Origin: Runella limosa DSM 17973
Lineage (GTDB): Bacteria > Bacteroidota > Bacteroidia > Cytophagales > Spirosomataceae
Assembly (NCBI RefSeq): GCF_000482465.1
Contig: NZ_KI519422.1
Location: 248,001-312,000 of the forward strand
DNA length: 64,000 bases
Direction: 5' to 3'
The notes below the pieces were generated by a model that ran no database searches, had not been told where the DNA came from, and saw only the letters and a program-made list of their open reading frames with translations. A program made the translations under genes and the position numbers. Each line of letters starts with the position of its first letter. Position 1 is the first letter of the stretch. This document shows positions 1-9,600 of this stretch, in pieces.

Positions 1-510
1 CTTTTCAAAACGCTCCACACTATCCACCGTATTGTTGGCGAGGGTTTTGAGTTGAACAATCAAGTTGTCGCGGTATTTTTCCATGGCTTTGAAATCACGT
101 TCCTGATTTTTAAAATCATTCATGATTTCTTCGCGCACGTATTTTGCTTGGTTTTCGGCATCAATGACGAGCATATTCGACTTCTTCCGCGCTTCGTTGA
201 CGAGTTCTTCGGCTTTTTGGCGTGCGTCTTCGATGTACTTTTCGGCGGCGGTTTTGGCCTGCTCGGTCATTTGCGTACTGGTATCTTCCGCCGTTTTGAG
301 CATTCTAAACATCGTCAATTCTACTTCCCGAAGTTTGTTGAGCTCTTTTTCGGCTATTTCAAGCTGCATTTTTAGCATCTTGTTTTCGTTGAGCACGCGT
401 TCCCATTCGTGAGACAAAGAGGCCAAAAAAGCGTTTACTTCTTCTGCGTCGTATCCACGTAAGACTCTTTGGAAAGTATGTTGACGAATCTCAATCGGCG
501 TGATTTTCAT
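1..510 (-). CDS. DivIVA-like coiled-coil protein (partial, C-terminus off the left edge)
   Basis: Reading the minus strand from the ATG at 510-508 gives 170 open codons to the window edge, so only the N-terminal part is present. The protein opens MKITPIEIRQHTFQRVLRGY and continues DAEEVNAFLASL, which is the typical DivIVA/GpsB N-terminal membrane-binding domain (an 'I...F...RGYd..EV..FL' pattern). A long Lys/Glu/Ala-rich coiled coil follows (roughly residues 35-165). DivIVA-family proteins gather at curved or septal membrane and organise cell division or polar growth; in Bacteroidota the role of these homologues is less clear. The gene lies 74 bp downstream of the M61 peptidase gene on the same strand and may be co-transcribed. 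The family call rests on the first 40 residues and the coiled-coil pattern. Confidence 0.85.
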   Translation of the reverse strand, partial: MKITPIEIRQHTFQRVLRGYDAEEVNAFLASLSHEWERVLNENKMLKMQLEIAEKELNKLREVELTMFRMLKTAEDTSTQMTEQAKTAAEKYIEDARQKAEELVNEARKKSNMLVIDAENQAKYVREEIMNDFKNQERDFKAMEKYRDNLIVQLKTLANNTVDSVERFEK

Positions 511-584
511 TGTCGTTGTTAGATTTATGCCTGATAATTTGGTGTTAATGTATGAAAAAATCCGCTAAAACACTCAAAAATGCC

Positions 585-2033
585 TTAAATATTGCCATTT
601 AACCATTTTTTTCGTTCTAAAACGGCAGGTTCACTTTCTAATTCTTGTAGTTGGACTGTCCCGTCTCCCAAACTAACCATGTGTAAACCTACCCACGCGA
701 GGGCATCGTTTAAGTGATTTTCGAGGGGTAAATTGCTCAAAATACAGTCGTTCCAGTACCACGGAAGCGCTTCCCCCGCAATTTCTTCAACCACTGCTTG
801 GTAGTCTTCCATCGTATATCCCACAAAAGGTATGCCAAATCTTTGCCATAAAGAGTACATAACGTCATCGAGGGACCGTTTGTGTCCGTGAATCTTGCGA
901 ATGGTTAGGTCAAGAATTAACGCTGCCAACGCTCCTTTATGATACACTGATACTTTTCGCTGCGGAATTCCTTTCTCGTAGCCGTCGAGCCACAAGTCCC
1001 ATGATGATTCTACCAGCGATTGCTGGGCATGACGGCTATTTTCAAAATGACGCTTCATGTAGGTTTGCAGTTCGCGATAGTAGCCTTCATCATTAAAGAC
1101 CCCCGAACGCCGCAGAAACAAATCGCCGTAGTAGGTCGTCACTCCTTCGGCCACAAAGCAAGTCGTGAAGTAATTTTCTTTGGTAAAATCGTACGGAAGC
1201 AACTCTTTCGGGCGAATCCGAATGATGTTCCAAGCGTGAAATAGCTCGTGTGAGCTTACGCCGAGGAGGTCGAGATACAAGCCATCGCCTTCGTCGTCGG
1301 GGCCAAGTACGACCATCGTTGAGTGACGGTGTTCAACACCGTGGTAGTACGGCGTGGGTAAGATCAGGTTTAAAAAGTGATATTCAGGCTCGGGAAAAGA
1401 ACCCATTGCGGCAATTTGGGCGGTCGAAAATTTCTGAAAATCGGCGACAATTTGCTCCCAATTGGGCTTGATATTCCCTTGCATCCAAACGTAAAACGTG
1501 GTATCCTGCACCTGATAAGTACGGTGTTGGAGCGTTTCGGAGGCCATCAAAGGGCTATCGACGAGTTCGTAATAGTCTTTGGCCAATAGCGTTTTGGGCG
1601 CAATCTGCTGCAATCCACAGGCAATCTGGTATGTATCGGGAATGGCAAGCTGAAGCGTACAAGGTTCGTTTAAAAAAGCATCGGCATATACACAAAGATT
1701 CACAGGATTAACATACCAAAAGTCATTATTGACGTAGCTGCTGCCTGCATTTTGTACATTGGCATAGTAGTTGTAACGAACCACCACTTCGGTTTCGTCG
1801 CCTGTTTCTACCCGCCAGCGGTCTTTCGTTATTTTCCGATAAATAAGTGGTTCGCCATTTTTATTGAAAACTCCAAAACGCTGAATATTTTTGGCAAAAT
1901 GCTGTAACTCATACCGTCCAGGCCGCCAAGCGGGCAGTTGGATTTCGAGATATTCAGTTTCTACTTCGAGAAATGTACATTCGATTTCAATAAAACGGCT
2001 TTCTGGACTGGGTGACGATAGGAGATAATACAT
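585..2033 (-). CDS. M61-family (glycyl aminopeptidase-like) metallopeptidase
   Basis: The 482-residue protein has the zinc-peptidase motif HELFHAWN at residues 262-269, followed some 40 residues later by AEGVTTYYGDL, which carries the likely third zinc ligand (Glu). This layout, with the N-terminal beta domain starting YYLLSSPSPESRFIEIE, is typical of peptidase family M61. The ATG at 2033 is preferred: the frame is open to an ATG at 2141, but the extra 36 residues (rich in aromatic and basic residues) do not look like part of the family domain. Family members usually run to about 600 residues with a C-terminal PDZ domain; here the chain ends about 45 residues after the catalytic domain, so the PDZ is missing. 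No clear signal peptide is present with the chosen start, so a cytoplasmic location is likely. Confidence 0.88.
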   Translation of the reverse strand: MYYLLSSPSPESRFIEIECTFLEVETEYLEIQLPAWRPGRYELQHFAKNIQRFGVFNKNGEPLIYRKITKDRWRVETGDETEVVVRYNYYANVQNAGSSYVNNDFWYVNPVNLCVYADAFLNEPCTLQLAIPDTYQIACGLQQIAPKTLLAKDYYELVDSPLMASETLQHRTYQVQDTTFYVWMQGNIKPNWEQIVADFQKFSTAQIAAMGSFPEPEYHFLNLILPTPYYHGVEHRHSTMVVLGPDDEGDGLYLDLLGVSSHELFHAWNIIRIRPKELLPYDFTKENYFTTCFVAEGVTTYYGDLFLRRSGVFNDEGYYRELQTYMKRHFENSRHAQQSLVESSWDLWLDGYEKGIPQRKVSVYHKGALAALILDLTIRKIHGHKRSLDDVMYSLWQRFGIPFVGYTMEDYQAVVEEIAGEALPWYWNDCILSNLPLENHLNDALAWVGLHMVSLGDGTVQLQELESEPAVLERKKWLNGNI

Positions 2034-2160
2034 ACGATGTTGGTCAATGGAGGGGAATAAAACTAGGTAAAAATAGCAAAAACCACTTTCCAAAGTCAAT
2101 CTGTAGTTTCTTTTCCAAAATAGCTGTACCTTAAACGTCAATTCTTAACCCTACTTTTAA

Positions 2161-4068
2161 ATGAAAAAAAGCTGCTTATTGGTAGGTTTTTTTGGAATAC
2201 TTTTTGGTGCAATGGCTGTTGCCCAAAAACGTACTGTACCCCAATCCACTGACTCGTTGGTTCAATTTTTAACCACTTCCCCCAAAGATACACTCTACCT
2301 GCAAGCACTTGCGGATTATGCCTGGAAGAAAGTGGATGCGTCGGAGTACAAAGCAGGAGACTCGCTGGCGAAAGTACTGCTGACGTTGACGCAACAACTC
2401 AAAAACAAAAAGGGAGAATTTGATTCGTACGATTTGCGAGGACGGAGTGCGTACGTGCAAGGAAAATACAACGAAGCGTTGGACTTTTACAAAAAAACGT
2501 TGCAGTTGACCAAATCGTCTTCGTTGGGGTTTGCATCACAACAACGCGCTTTGACGAACGTAGGCATGATTCTTCATTTAATGGGGAACAACGAAGAGGG
2601 GTTGAAGTACGTGTTGGAATCTATCAAGATTTTTGAGCGAGAACGTTTACCCAAATTATCAGGAAGTTCTCCTTACGATATTGCGGCGGCAATCTATCAC
2701 CTTCAAGGTAAAAATGAGGTGGCCCTGAAATACTTTCAGCAGAGTTTGGAAATCAAAACAAAGGAAAAGAATTACCGTGGATTGGCCGTTACCAACAACC
2801 GAATTGGGTCGTTGCTGGCCGAACAAAAAGAATACCAACGGGCTTTGTCTTACCTTCAAAAAGCCGATAGTTATGCGCAGCAGGCTAATTATGAGGCTAT
2901 TATGGTGGACATTGCCATCAATTTGTCGCTGGTGTACAGGGCTTTAAACAAACCAAAAGAAGATTTGGCGGCTTTAAAAAAAGGGGAGGAAAGTGCTAAA
3001 AAACTTCATCTTAGGCATCACCTTGGGGCTATTTACGGGAATTTAGGCCAGTACTACCAATCTCAAAAACAGTACCAGAAAGCAGAAACGTATCTGAAAG
3101 ACGCGTTGTCGATTTTTAAAGAAATTGGCTCGCTCGAATACCAAGGCTATATCTACCAAGCCCTGAGAGAAATGTTTGTGGAAAAAGGAGATTATAAACA
3201 GGCTTACGAAAATCAACAAGTGGCCCAAAAACTGAGTGACTCGCTGTTTTCGCAACAACAAAAAGCCCGCATGGACGAATTGAGTATGAAGTTTGAAACC
3301 GAACGGAAAGAACAACAAATCAAACTATTGCAGAAGGAGTCAGAGTTAAAGTCGCAGCAAAATAGGTTGTGGTTAATCGGCGGCGGATTGGCGTTGCTTT
3401 TGGCGTTGGTGAGTATTGTGTTTGTCATCAATCGGGCCAAATACCGTCGTTTGCAGGAATCGCTGCAATTGCGCAACAAGATTGCGGCCGACTTACACGA
3501 CGAGATTGGGAGTACGTTGAGTAGTATTTCGCTCATGAGCGGGTTGACCCAGAAACAATTGGCCACTAATCAACCCCAAAAAGCGGAGCAGATGGTGCGT
3601 AAAATCAGCGCCGATGCGCGCCAAATGTTGGAGTCGATGGACGACATTGTGTGGACGATAAACCCCCGTAATGACTCAATGCAGCATTTGTTTGTCCGTT
3701 TGCGGGAGTATGCCAAACCGTTAGCGGAGTCAAAAGAGATAGCGTTGGATTTTGTAACGGATGCCCAAGTGGAGGCGTTGAGTTTGCCGTTGCAAGTGCG
3801 TCAAAATGTGTATTTGATTGTAAAAGAGGCGTTAAACAACGCGTTTAAATATGCTCAAGCCAGCAAGATAAGTATCGAATTTAGCGGACAGGGTGACGAA
3901 TGGAATGTATCAGTAATCGACAACGGGGTAGGTTTTGAGGTAGCTGCGGTAAACACTCGCAATGGGCTCAAAAACATGAAAAAACGGGCCGAGGAGATTG
4001 GAGGGACGTTGGTCATAGAATCGGTTTTACAAAAAGGGAGCGCAGTACGTTTAAACTTCAAGAACTAA
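2161..4068 (+). CDS. TPR-containing sensor histidine kinase (NarX/DesK type)
   Basis: 635 residues. A signal peptide (ending AMAVAQ, about residue 22) leads into a periplasmic alpha-helical region of TPR-like repeats (about 60-380), a coiled coil, one membrane segment (LWLIGGGLALLLALVSIVFV, about 402-421) and a cytoplasmic kinase. The dimerisation domain is HisKA_3-type, with phospho-accepting His446 in AADLHDEIGSTLSSIS. The ATPase domain shows the N box (EALNNAFKYA, Asn559/560), the G1 box DNGVGF and the G2 region NGLKNM. HisKA_3 kinases normally pair with NarL/LuxR-type regulators, and exactly such a gene follows after 75 bp. TPR sensors of this form are common in Bacteroidota; the signal sensed cannot be read from the sequence. 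The location next to the envelope operon suggests control of surface components. Confidence 0.93.
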   Translation: MKKSCLLVGFFGILFGAMAVAQKRTVPQSTDSLVQFLTTSPKDTLYLQALADYAWKKVDASEYKAGDSLAKVLLTLTQQLKNKKGEFDSYDLRGRSAYVQGKYNEALDFYKKTLQLTKSSSLGFASQQRALTNVGMILHLMGNNEEGLKYVLESIKIFERERLPKLSGSSPYDIAAAIYHLQGKNEVALKYFQQSLEIKTKEKNYRGLAVTNNRIGSLLAEQKEYQRALSYLQKADSYAQQANYEAIMVDIAINLSLVYRALNKPKEDLAALKKGEESAKKLHLRHHLGAIYGNLGQYYQSQKQYQKAETYLKDALSIFKEIGSLEYQGYIYQALREMFVEKGDYKQAYENQQVAQKLSDSLFSQQQKARMDELSMKFETERKEQQIKLLQKESELKSQQNRLWLIGGGLALLLALVSIVFVINRAKYRRLQESLQLRNKIAADLHDEIGSTLSSISLMSGLTQKQLATNQPQKAEQMVRKISADARQMLESMDDIVWTINPRNDSMQHLFVRLREYAKPLAESKEIALDFVTDAQVEALSLPLQVRQNVYLIVKEALNNAFKYAQASKISIEFSGQGDEWNVSVIDNGVGFEVAAVNTRNGLKNMKKRAEEIGGTLVIESVLQKGSAVRLNFKN

Positions 4069-4076
4069 GCCATAAA

Positions 4077-4094
4077 TCATATATTTATCCGATT
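4077..4094 (+). promoter_or_regulatory. Upstream element, copy 1 (TCATATATTTATCCGATT)
   Basis: This 18-nt sequence recurs with one mismatch at 4919-4936. In both places it ends exactly 21 nt before a TAnnTTTG box. The shared spacing suggests a binding site, or an extended -33 region, common to the response regulator gene and the envelope operon. Confidence 0.55.
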
Positions 4095-4115
4095 TACAAC
4101 GATGTTACAGTCATT

Positions 4116-4123
4116 TATCTTTG
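4116..4123 (+). promoter_or_regulatory. -7 promoter box (TATCTTTG) of the response regulator gene
   Basis: TATCTTTG matches the Bacteroidota -7 consensus TAnnTTTG, 20 bp before the ATG at 4144. The usual TTG at -33 is absent; the same position reads GATTTAC. An 18-nt upstream element (4077-4094) is repeated before the promoter at 4958. Its presence means the regulator can be transcribed independently of the kinase gene. Confidence 0.6.
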
Positions 4124-4143
4124 CCTGATAAACGAAAACTACC

Positions 4144-4782
4144 ATGCCACGCATTTCGATTTATGACGATAACGATTCGTTTAGACATACCATTGCGCTC
4201 ATCATTGAACTGAGCGACCACTTCGAGTTGGCAGGCTCACATCCTGACGCGACTCGGGTAGTCGAAACCGTTCAACTTGAAAAGCCAGAGGTAGTCTTGA
4301 TGGACATCGAAATGCCCTCGCGAACGGGCATAGAAGCCGTGGCATTGTTGCAGCAATTGGCTCATCCTCCCAAAGTACTGATGCTCACTGCGTACGAAGA
4401 TACTGACAATGTATTTGCCGCCATTGAAACGGGAGCCGTGGGTTATTTATTGAAGAAAACCCCCGCCGAAAAAATCATGGAAAGCATACAAGAAGTACTG
4501 CAAGGCGGTGCGGCCATGAGCCCGAGCATTGCGCTCAAGGTGTTGGGGGCGTTTCAGAAACCTAATCAAAAAGTAACCTACGACCTGACGCCCAAAGAAA
4601 TGGACGTGCTACGCCGCTTGGTCGAAGGGGATAGTTATAAGCTCATTGCGCACCATTGTCAAATCAGCATTAGTACCGTACAGACGCACATTATGCGGAT
4701 TTACGAGAAACTTCAGGTCAATTCCAAAGGCGAAGCCATCAATAAAGCCCTTCGTGAAAATGTCATTCAGCTTCCTCGCTGA
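4144..4782 (+). CDS. NarL/LuxR-family response regulator
   Basis: 212 residues: an N-terminal receiver domain (about 1-120) with the acidic pocket (DDNDS at the start), phospho-acceptor Asp54 in VVLMDIEMP, the conserved Thr in MLTAYED and Lys in YLLKKTP, then a C-terminal LuxR-type helix-turn-helix (about 148-205: LTPKEMDVLRRLVEG, then SISTVQTHIMRIYEKL). All residues needed for phosphorylation are present. It follows the HisKA_3 kinase gene by 75 bp and is the obvious partner. It lies directly before the envelope operon, and its promoter shares an upstream element with that operon's promoter, so it is the best candidate regulator of both (inference). Confidence 0.95.
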   Translation: MPRISIYDDNDSFRHTIALIIELSDHFELAGSHPDATRVVETVQLEKPEVVLMDIEMPSRTGIEAVALLQQLAHPPKVLMLTAYEDTDNVFAAIETGAVGYLLKKTPAEKIMESIQEVLQGGAAMSPSIALKVLGAFQKPNQKVTYDLTPKEMDVLRRLVEGDSYKLIAHHCQISISTVQTHIMRIYEKLQVNSKGEAINKALRENVIQLPR

Positions 4783-4811
4783 CCGTTAACTCAATTCCTA
4801 CGACCGTTAAC
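4782..4811 (+). promoter_or_regulatory. LytTR-type direct repeat (ACCGTTAAC, 12-nt gap, ACCGTTAAC)
   Basis: Two perfect 9-bp copies of ACCGTTAAC lie at 4782-4790 and 4803-4811, separated by 12 nt (21 bp start to start, two helical turns). The identity extends to 14 bp (GACCGTTAACTCAA). Sequence, half-site length and spacing match the known form of LytTR/AgrA binding sites. The first copy overlaps the stop codon of the response regulator gene; the site is about 125 bp upstream of the -33 box of the envelope operon. A LytTR regulator is encoded at 23932-25029. Confidence 0.55.
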
Positions 4812-4813
4812 TC

Positions 4814-4840
4814 AAAATATACCTCTCGAAAGTATATTTT
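4814..4840. terminator. 9-bp hairpin (AAAATATAC / GTATATTTT), possible weak terminator
   Basis: A perfect 9-bp inverted repeat (4814-4822 and 4832-4840) with a 9-nt loop lies just after the response regulator gene. The stem is AT-rich and ends in a T stretch, so it could be a weak terminator, or an operator adjacent to the LytTR-type repeat. Confidence 0.35.
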
Positions 4841-4918
4841 TAGAGGGTGGGTATTTATTTTAATATATTGATTATTAGGTGTTTGTGTTTTTGTGAATAT
4901 ACGTGAGTAGTTCTACGG

Positions 4919-4965
4919 TCATATATTTATACGATTGACTCAGCTATACAAATGGGCTATTTTTG
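4919..4965 (+). promoter_or_regulatory. Promoter of the envelope operon (-33 TTG, -7 TATTTTTG) with upstream element copy 2
   Basis: TTG at 4935-4937 and TATTTTTG at 4958-4965 are separated by 20 nt, a good match to the Bacteroidota consensus. The 18-nt element at 4919-4936 is the second copy of that at 4077-4094. Transcription would start around 4972, after an in-frame ATG at 4963, which is why the downstream ATG at 4987 is taken as the start of the first gene. Confidence 0.7.
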
Positions 4966-4986
4966 TTCTACCCAATAGCAAAAACT

Positions 4987-6633
4987 ATGCGCCGATTTCT
5001 ACTGTTTTTGTGTCTTATCCTAAGCAAGTTCATTCATGCTCAGAATACTACTTCCCAAGCCGTCAAACTGTCGGGGGGGCTCAACGCTTATGCGGGTCTG
5101 TATCAAGCCAGCGGAATTGACGCCCGTAACCAAACCACGCCCTTTGGCTTGAGTGGTTCGGTCAACGTGGCCTTGCCAGGAGGCGTGTCTTTACCTTTTT
5201 CGATGGTGTTAGGAAACCAAGGAGCTAACTTTCGTCAACCTTTCAATCAGTTTGGCGTAAGTCCTACTTACAAATGGGCGATGGTTCACGCGGGCTACCG
5301 CAACGTCCAGTTTTCGCCTTTTACCTTGGCAGGACATACATTTTTGGGAGGAGGTTTTGAGATAAACCCAGGGAAACTACGTTTGGGAGCGGTGTACGGA
5401 AGGTTCAACAAAGCCATTTCGACCGACCTCGCCAACCCCGACCAAGCACTGCCATCGTTTAAACGTACAGGATACGCCGTGAAATTGGGTTACGGAACGG
5501 CCTCCAATTACGTTGATTTGAATTTGCTCAATGCCGCTGACGACCAAAACTCCATCACTCCCAACGAGTCGATTGCGCCTGCCCGCAACACAGTGCTAGG
5601 CCTGACGTCGCGGTTTACGCTCGTAAAAAAAGTGTCGTTTGAATTGGACGCTGCGGGGAGTGCCTACACCCGAGATACCCGTGCGCAGCTGATTCTGTTG
5701 GAACAAGGTTCGTTGCTCAAAGCCTTCACCATTTTTATGCCAGCCCAGCTCAGTACGCAGTTGACGACGGCCCTACAAACGGCCGTGGGTTACCAAGACA
5801 AAGTCTTTGGCCTCAAACTTCAATACAAACGTATAGACCCCAACTTTCAGACGATGGGCGCCTATTATTTCCAAAGCGATATTGTGAGTTATACGGTAGC
5901 GCCGAGCTTCAATTTGATGAATAGCAAATTGCGAATTATGGGGAGCTTGGGGATTCAGAAAGATAATTTGGCCCAAAATAAAAACGCCCAAACGGGCCGA
6001 ACGGTTGGCTCGGCGGTGTTGTCGTTCAACCCCTCTACGGCATTTGGTATCGACCTACAGTTTTCAAATTACGGCATTAGCCAACAAGCAGGCTTGCGAC
6101 CCATCATCGACACGTTACGATTAGCCCAAAACAACTTGAGTTTGATGGGGAATGTGCGTTATAATCTTCAGAATGAGTCGGTTTCTCACTTGTTTACCCT
6201 CACGGCTACGCACCAACAATTGTCGGATTTGAACCAAAATACGGCGGAATTTACCCAAAACCAGAACCAAAATGTGAACCTGGGCTACTTCTTTACTCAA
6301 TTGGAATCAGGTTTTGGAGCCAATGCCACCGCGAGTTATACGCAAACGTTTCTTCCCCAAGACCAAACGGTTCGTTTTTATGGGCCTACCGTAGGGGTAA
6401 ATCACACTTTACTAGATAAAAAACTGAACGTATCGGCCAGCGGAAGTTATTTGTTCAATCAACAATTAGGGCAAAACGGTCAGGTCATTAATGGTTCGGC
6501 CAACGCGAGCTATCAGCTTGGTAAGCGCCAGAGCTTGAGTTTACAACTAGGATACCTTAACTCAAATACGGGACAACCCGATCAAAAATTCAATGAACTT
6601 AGAGGATCACTTGGTTATGGAATCTCGTTTTAA
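4987..6633 (+). CDS. Putative outer-membrane beta-barrel protein
   Basis: 548 residues. A signal peptide (MRRFLLFLCLILSKFIHAQ) precedes a chain of alternating polar and hydrophobic short strands with many Tyr/Phe/Asn/Gly turns, ending in YGISF; a terminal aromatic residue is typical of barrel proteins recognised by the BAM machinery. No named family is recognised with certainty. An in-frame ATG at 4963 is rejected because it lies inside the promoter. It is the first gene of a six-gene unit, and its 3' end overlaps the next start by 17 bp, indicating translational coupling. A role as the membrane partner of the large secreted protein encoded next is inferred from this coupling only. Confidence 0.72.
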   Translation: MRRFLLFLCLILSKFIHAQNTTSQAVKLSGGLNAYAGLYQASGIDARNQTTPFGLSGSVNVALPGGVSLPFSMVLGNQGANFRQPFNQFGVSPTYKWAMVHAGYRNVQFSPFTLAGHTFLGGGFEINPGKLRLGAVYGRFNKAISTDLANPDQALPSFKRTGYAVKLGYGTASNYVDLNLLNAADDQNSITPNESIAPARNTVLGLTSRFTLVKKVSFELDAAGSAYTRDTRAQLILLEQGSLLKAFTIFMPAQLSTQLTTALQTAVGYQDKVFGLKLQYKRIDPNFQTMGAYYFQSDIVSYTVAPSFNLMNSKLRIMGSLGIQKDNLAQNKNAQTGRTVGSAVLSFNPSTAFGIDLQFSNYGISQQAGLRPIIDTLRLAQNNLSLMGNVRYNLQNESVSHLFTLTATHQQLSDLNQNTAEFTQNQNQNVNLGYFFTQLESGFGANATASYTQTFLPQDQTVRFYGPTVGVNHTLLDKKLNVSASGSYLFNQQLGQNGQVINGSANASYQLGKRQSLSLQLGYLNSNTGQPDQKFNELRGSLGYGISF

Positions 6634-9600
6634 CAGCCCCCTAGCCCCCAATGGGGGAATTGTTCGGTTCGTTTGCGGTACAAAACTTCGTTGGTTTGTC
6701 ATAGGACTGATTTGCTGTGCATTTTTAGCCCCCATTGGGGGTTGGGGGCAGTCGGTGCAGGTGACGGTCAACGTATTGCCGCCCTACAGTGCCTATTTGC
6801 AAGACTACCCAGGTCGAGGGAATCAAGTGCAAATTTTTGTTCGAAATACTACTTCTGCGGTCCTAGAAGTGCGTTTTTTGGGAGTAATCACGGGGGACAA
6901 TGGCGTACGAATTGCGACGCCACAAAACTTTCGTCCGTTGGTGCCGCTGCGTTTGGCTCCTTTGGAAAATAAATTGCTGACGCGTTCGGATTTGGAAGGG
7001 TTGTTTGATTTGGGGCAAATTGAGGTTCAAGGCGTGGACAAAGCCCAACTTTACCGTGGAATGCCCTTGCCCGAAGGGAATTATCAGCTGTGTGTTCAAG
7101 CTTTCGACAACCGAAGTAGCCGTCCTCTATCGGCCGATTTTCCGTTGGGATGTAGCGGGTTGTTTACCCTCAGAAGCGTAGAACCTCCCATGCTCGTCAA
7201 CCCTATCTGTGACAGTAAAGTCGCTGCCAATACGCCACAGAATGTCATTTTTTCGTGGACGCCACCCGTGGGTGTATCGCCCGCGCAGGTGAGTTATACG
7301 CTGAGAGTGATTGAATTGCCTGATGTTCAGCCAGTAGCCGAAAATGTCCTGAACAATCAATCCAATGTAATCAGCGGTTTCCCGAACAGTAGTCAGGATA
7401 AAAAGCCTACCTCTAAACCTACCAAAATTGAAACAGCAGAAATCAAAGTAAATACGTCCAATGCGCTATTGGGATACGACCCCAACGTTTTTATTGATGC
7501 CGTAGTGCTGCCGCCATCGGGTGTAGAAGTGAAGAATATTCGGGTAAATTCATTTTTATACGGCCCCAACCAGCCTGCCTTGAAGGTAGGCAAACGGTAT
7601 GCGGTGCGGGTTCAGGCGTTTGATGCTTCGCGAAAAATCAATTTTCTGAACGAGGGAAAAAGTCCCGTTTGCTATTTTACGTACGGAGAAGATACCATGC
7701 CATTTTTTCCCTTAGGGCCTTCATTTGCTGCCAACGACAGCACGGGAAAACCTAAGCCGATGGTCGTGAAATCTGGAAATATACCTGTCAATTGTTCTTG
7801 CAATGCGGGCGAAATTTCGGACAACCAAGTGGATAACGAGGGTGTCCTGAAAAACAAATCGGCGACCATTGGGCTGTTTACCATGCAGTTGCTCGACAAT
7901 GTAAAAGAAGTTAATGGCAAATTGAACGGCGACGGCATGATTCCCATTCCGATGGTCAACAGCCAATACGTCAAGCTGCGGGTTCGTCTTTACGATGTCC
8001 AATGCAACGCAGCGGGGCAGGTGATTGGTGGTACGGTGCGCGCTCGTTTGAGTAATAAAGCAAACCCGTCTTTGTTCCCTAACTACGATTCGCCCGACTA
8101 TAAGCCGCCTACGCTTACTTCGAGTCAGATGGGGAGCTTGAGCGAGTTTTTTGCTACCCAAAAAGACATGCTCGTTTCTTCCTTGAAAAATACCAAAGAA
8201 AGCATTGGCTTTGAAGTGCCCTTTGGTATAGACAAATCTTTTGGCCCCGTCAATACAGTGATTGCCATTACCAACGTCACCTTTACGCCCAAAAACGCTT
8301 ATTTTGACGCCAATACGTGGATAAAAGTAGCCAATAGCCAGGTAAATGGCATTCCGTTGAGTGGGTATAACATGTGTATGTCGCCCAACAAACCTTGCGG
8401 TGAAGGCATTCTGTACTTGGCCGAAAAAATGCAGTTGTCGCAGTTTTTTGCTTTAAAAGGAATGGACACCGCTCCGCCCAAAGGCCCGTTTGAAGGCCCA
8501 GATACTACCGTGGTAACGCACGTTGTTTTTGATGAAAATGGCTACAAACAACTGCGCGTTCATGGCCTGCTGACGCCGCCTGGTTTGGTAAATGCCGAAA
8601 CCAACGGCCCCGTCGAAATTAGTGTCAACGCAGGCATGGTTAATTTTCAGAACTGGACGGCGCAGTTGTCTTTTCCTAAGTTTTATGTACAAGGCTTGAG
8701 CGATTTTAAGTTTGCGATGCTGCCTGGCAAACCTGCGCTTTATGACCACTCAGAAACCACTACGCCCGCCAAGCTGCCCGAGGGATATTTGGAAAACCCC
8801 GCGCTTGAATTGAATTTGTGGCAAGGACTTTATTTTCCCGAAATCAGCTTGGAACTCCCTGCTTTTATCAAGCGGGCCGATGGCAAACCGCTTACCGTTG
8901 GCGTGAGTGATTTGATTTCTGACAACAACGGTTTTTCGGGAAAAGCTTTTGTGAAGAATATTTTGGATGTAGGCAGTGGTTCGTTGGATAGTTGGTATTA
9001 CTCGATAGATGAGCTATCCGTAAGTTTCTTAAAAAGTACCTTCCAAAAGTCCCAAATGAAGGGTTTGGTAGTATTGCCGATTTTCAAAAACCCACAGGAA
9101 CAGGCATCGCAGTTGCCCTACACCTGTACCCTTTCCAAAGATCCGCAAGCGGGCTCGCTGGGGGTGGAATTTAGCATTTCGCCCACCGACAAAATGCAAA
9201 TGGATATTTGGATGGCGCAATTGCACTTGGCTGCTGATAGCAAAATTTTTGTTACGTATAATACAGAAGGATTTACCGCAGGCGCTGAATTGAATGGTAA
9301 GCTGGACATTGTTACTGATTATTTCAACTTTACTGCGGCTTCTTTTCAAGGATTGAAATTTCAATCTAAACCCGATTATTTTGGTCTAACCAGCCTAAAA
9401 ATGGGTTCGGCTTCTCCCCAAAAAGCGATGGCTGATTTTCCGCTTACGCTCACCGATTATAAATTGGTCAACAACGGTGGCGGTTCGATGGGGTTGAAGC
9501 TAATGGGTAAACTTGACCTCACGGGCGATGGCGATAAGGGACTTTCGGCAACGGGTGGGGCTACAATCCTCTTCAAAGTAGGTATGAAAAATGGCCGCCC

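Noticed and set aside
585-2141. Longer start of the M61 gene at 2141
   Set aside because: The extra 36 residues are not family-like and have no signal-peptide profile; the ATG at 2033 starts at the conserved domain.
4963-4986. ATG at 4963 as start of the barrel gene
   Set aside because: It lies inside a good -7 box (TATTTTTG, 4958-4965), so it would be upstream of the transcript start; the ATG at 4987 gives a clean signal peptide.
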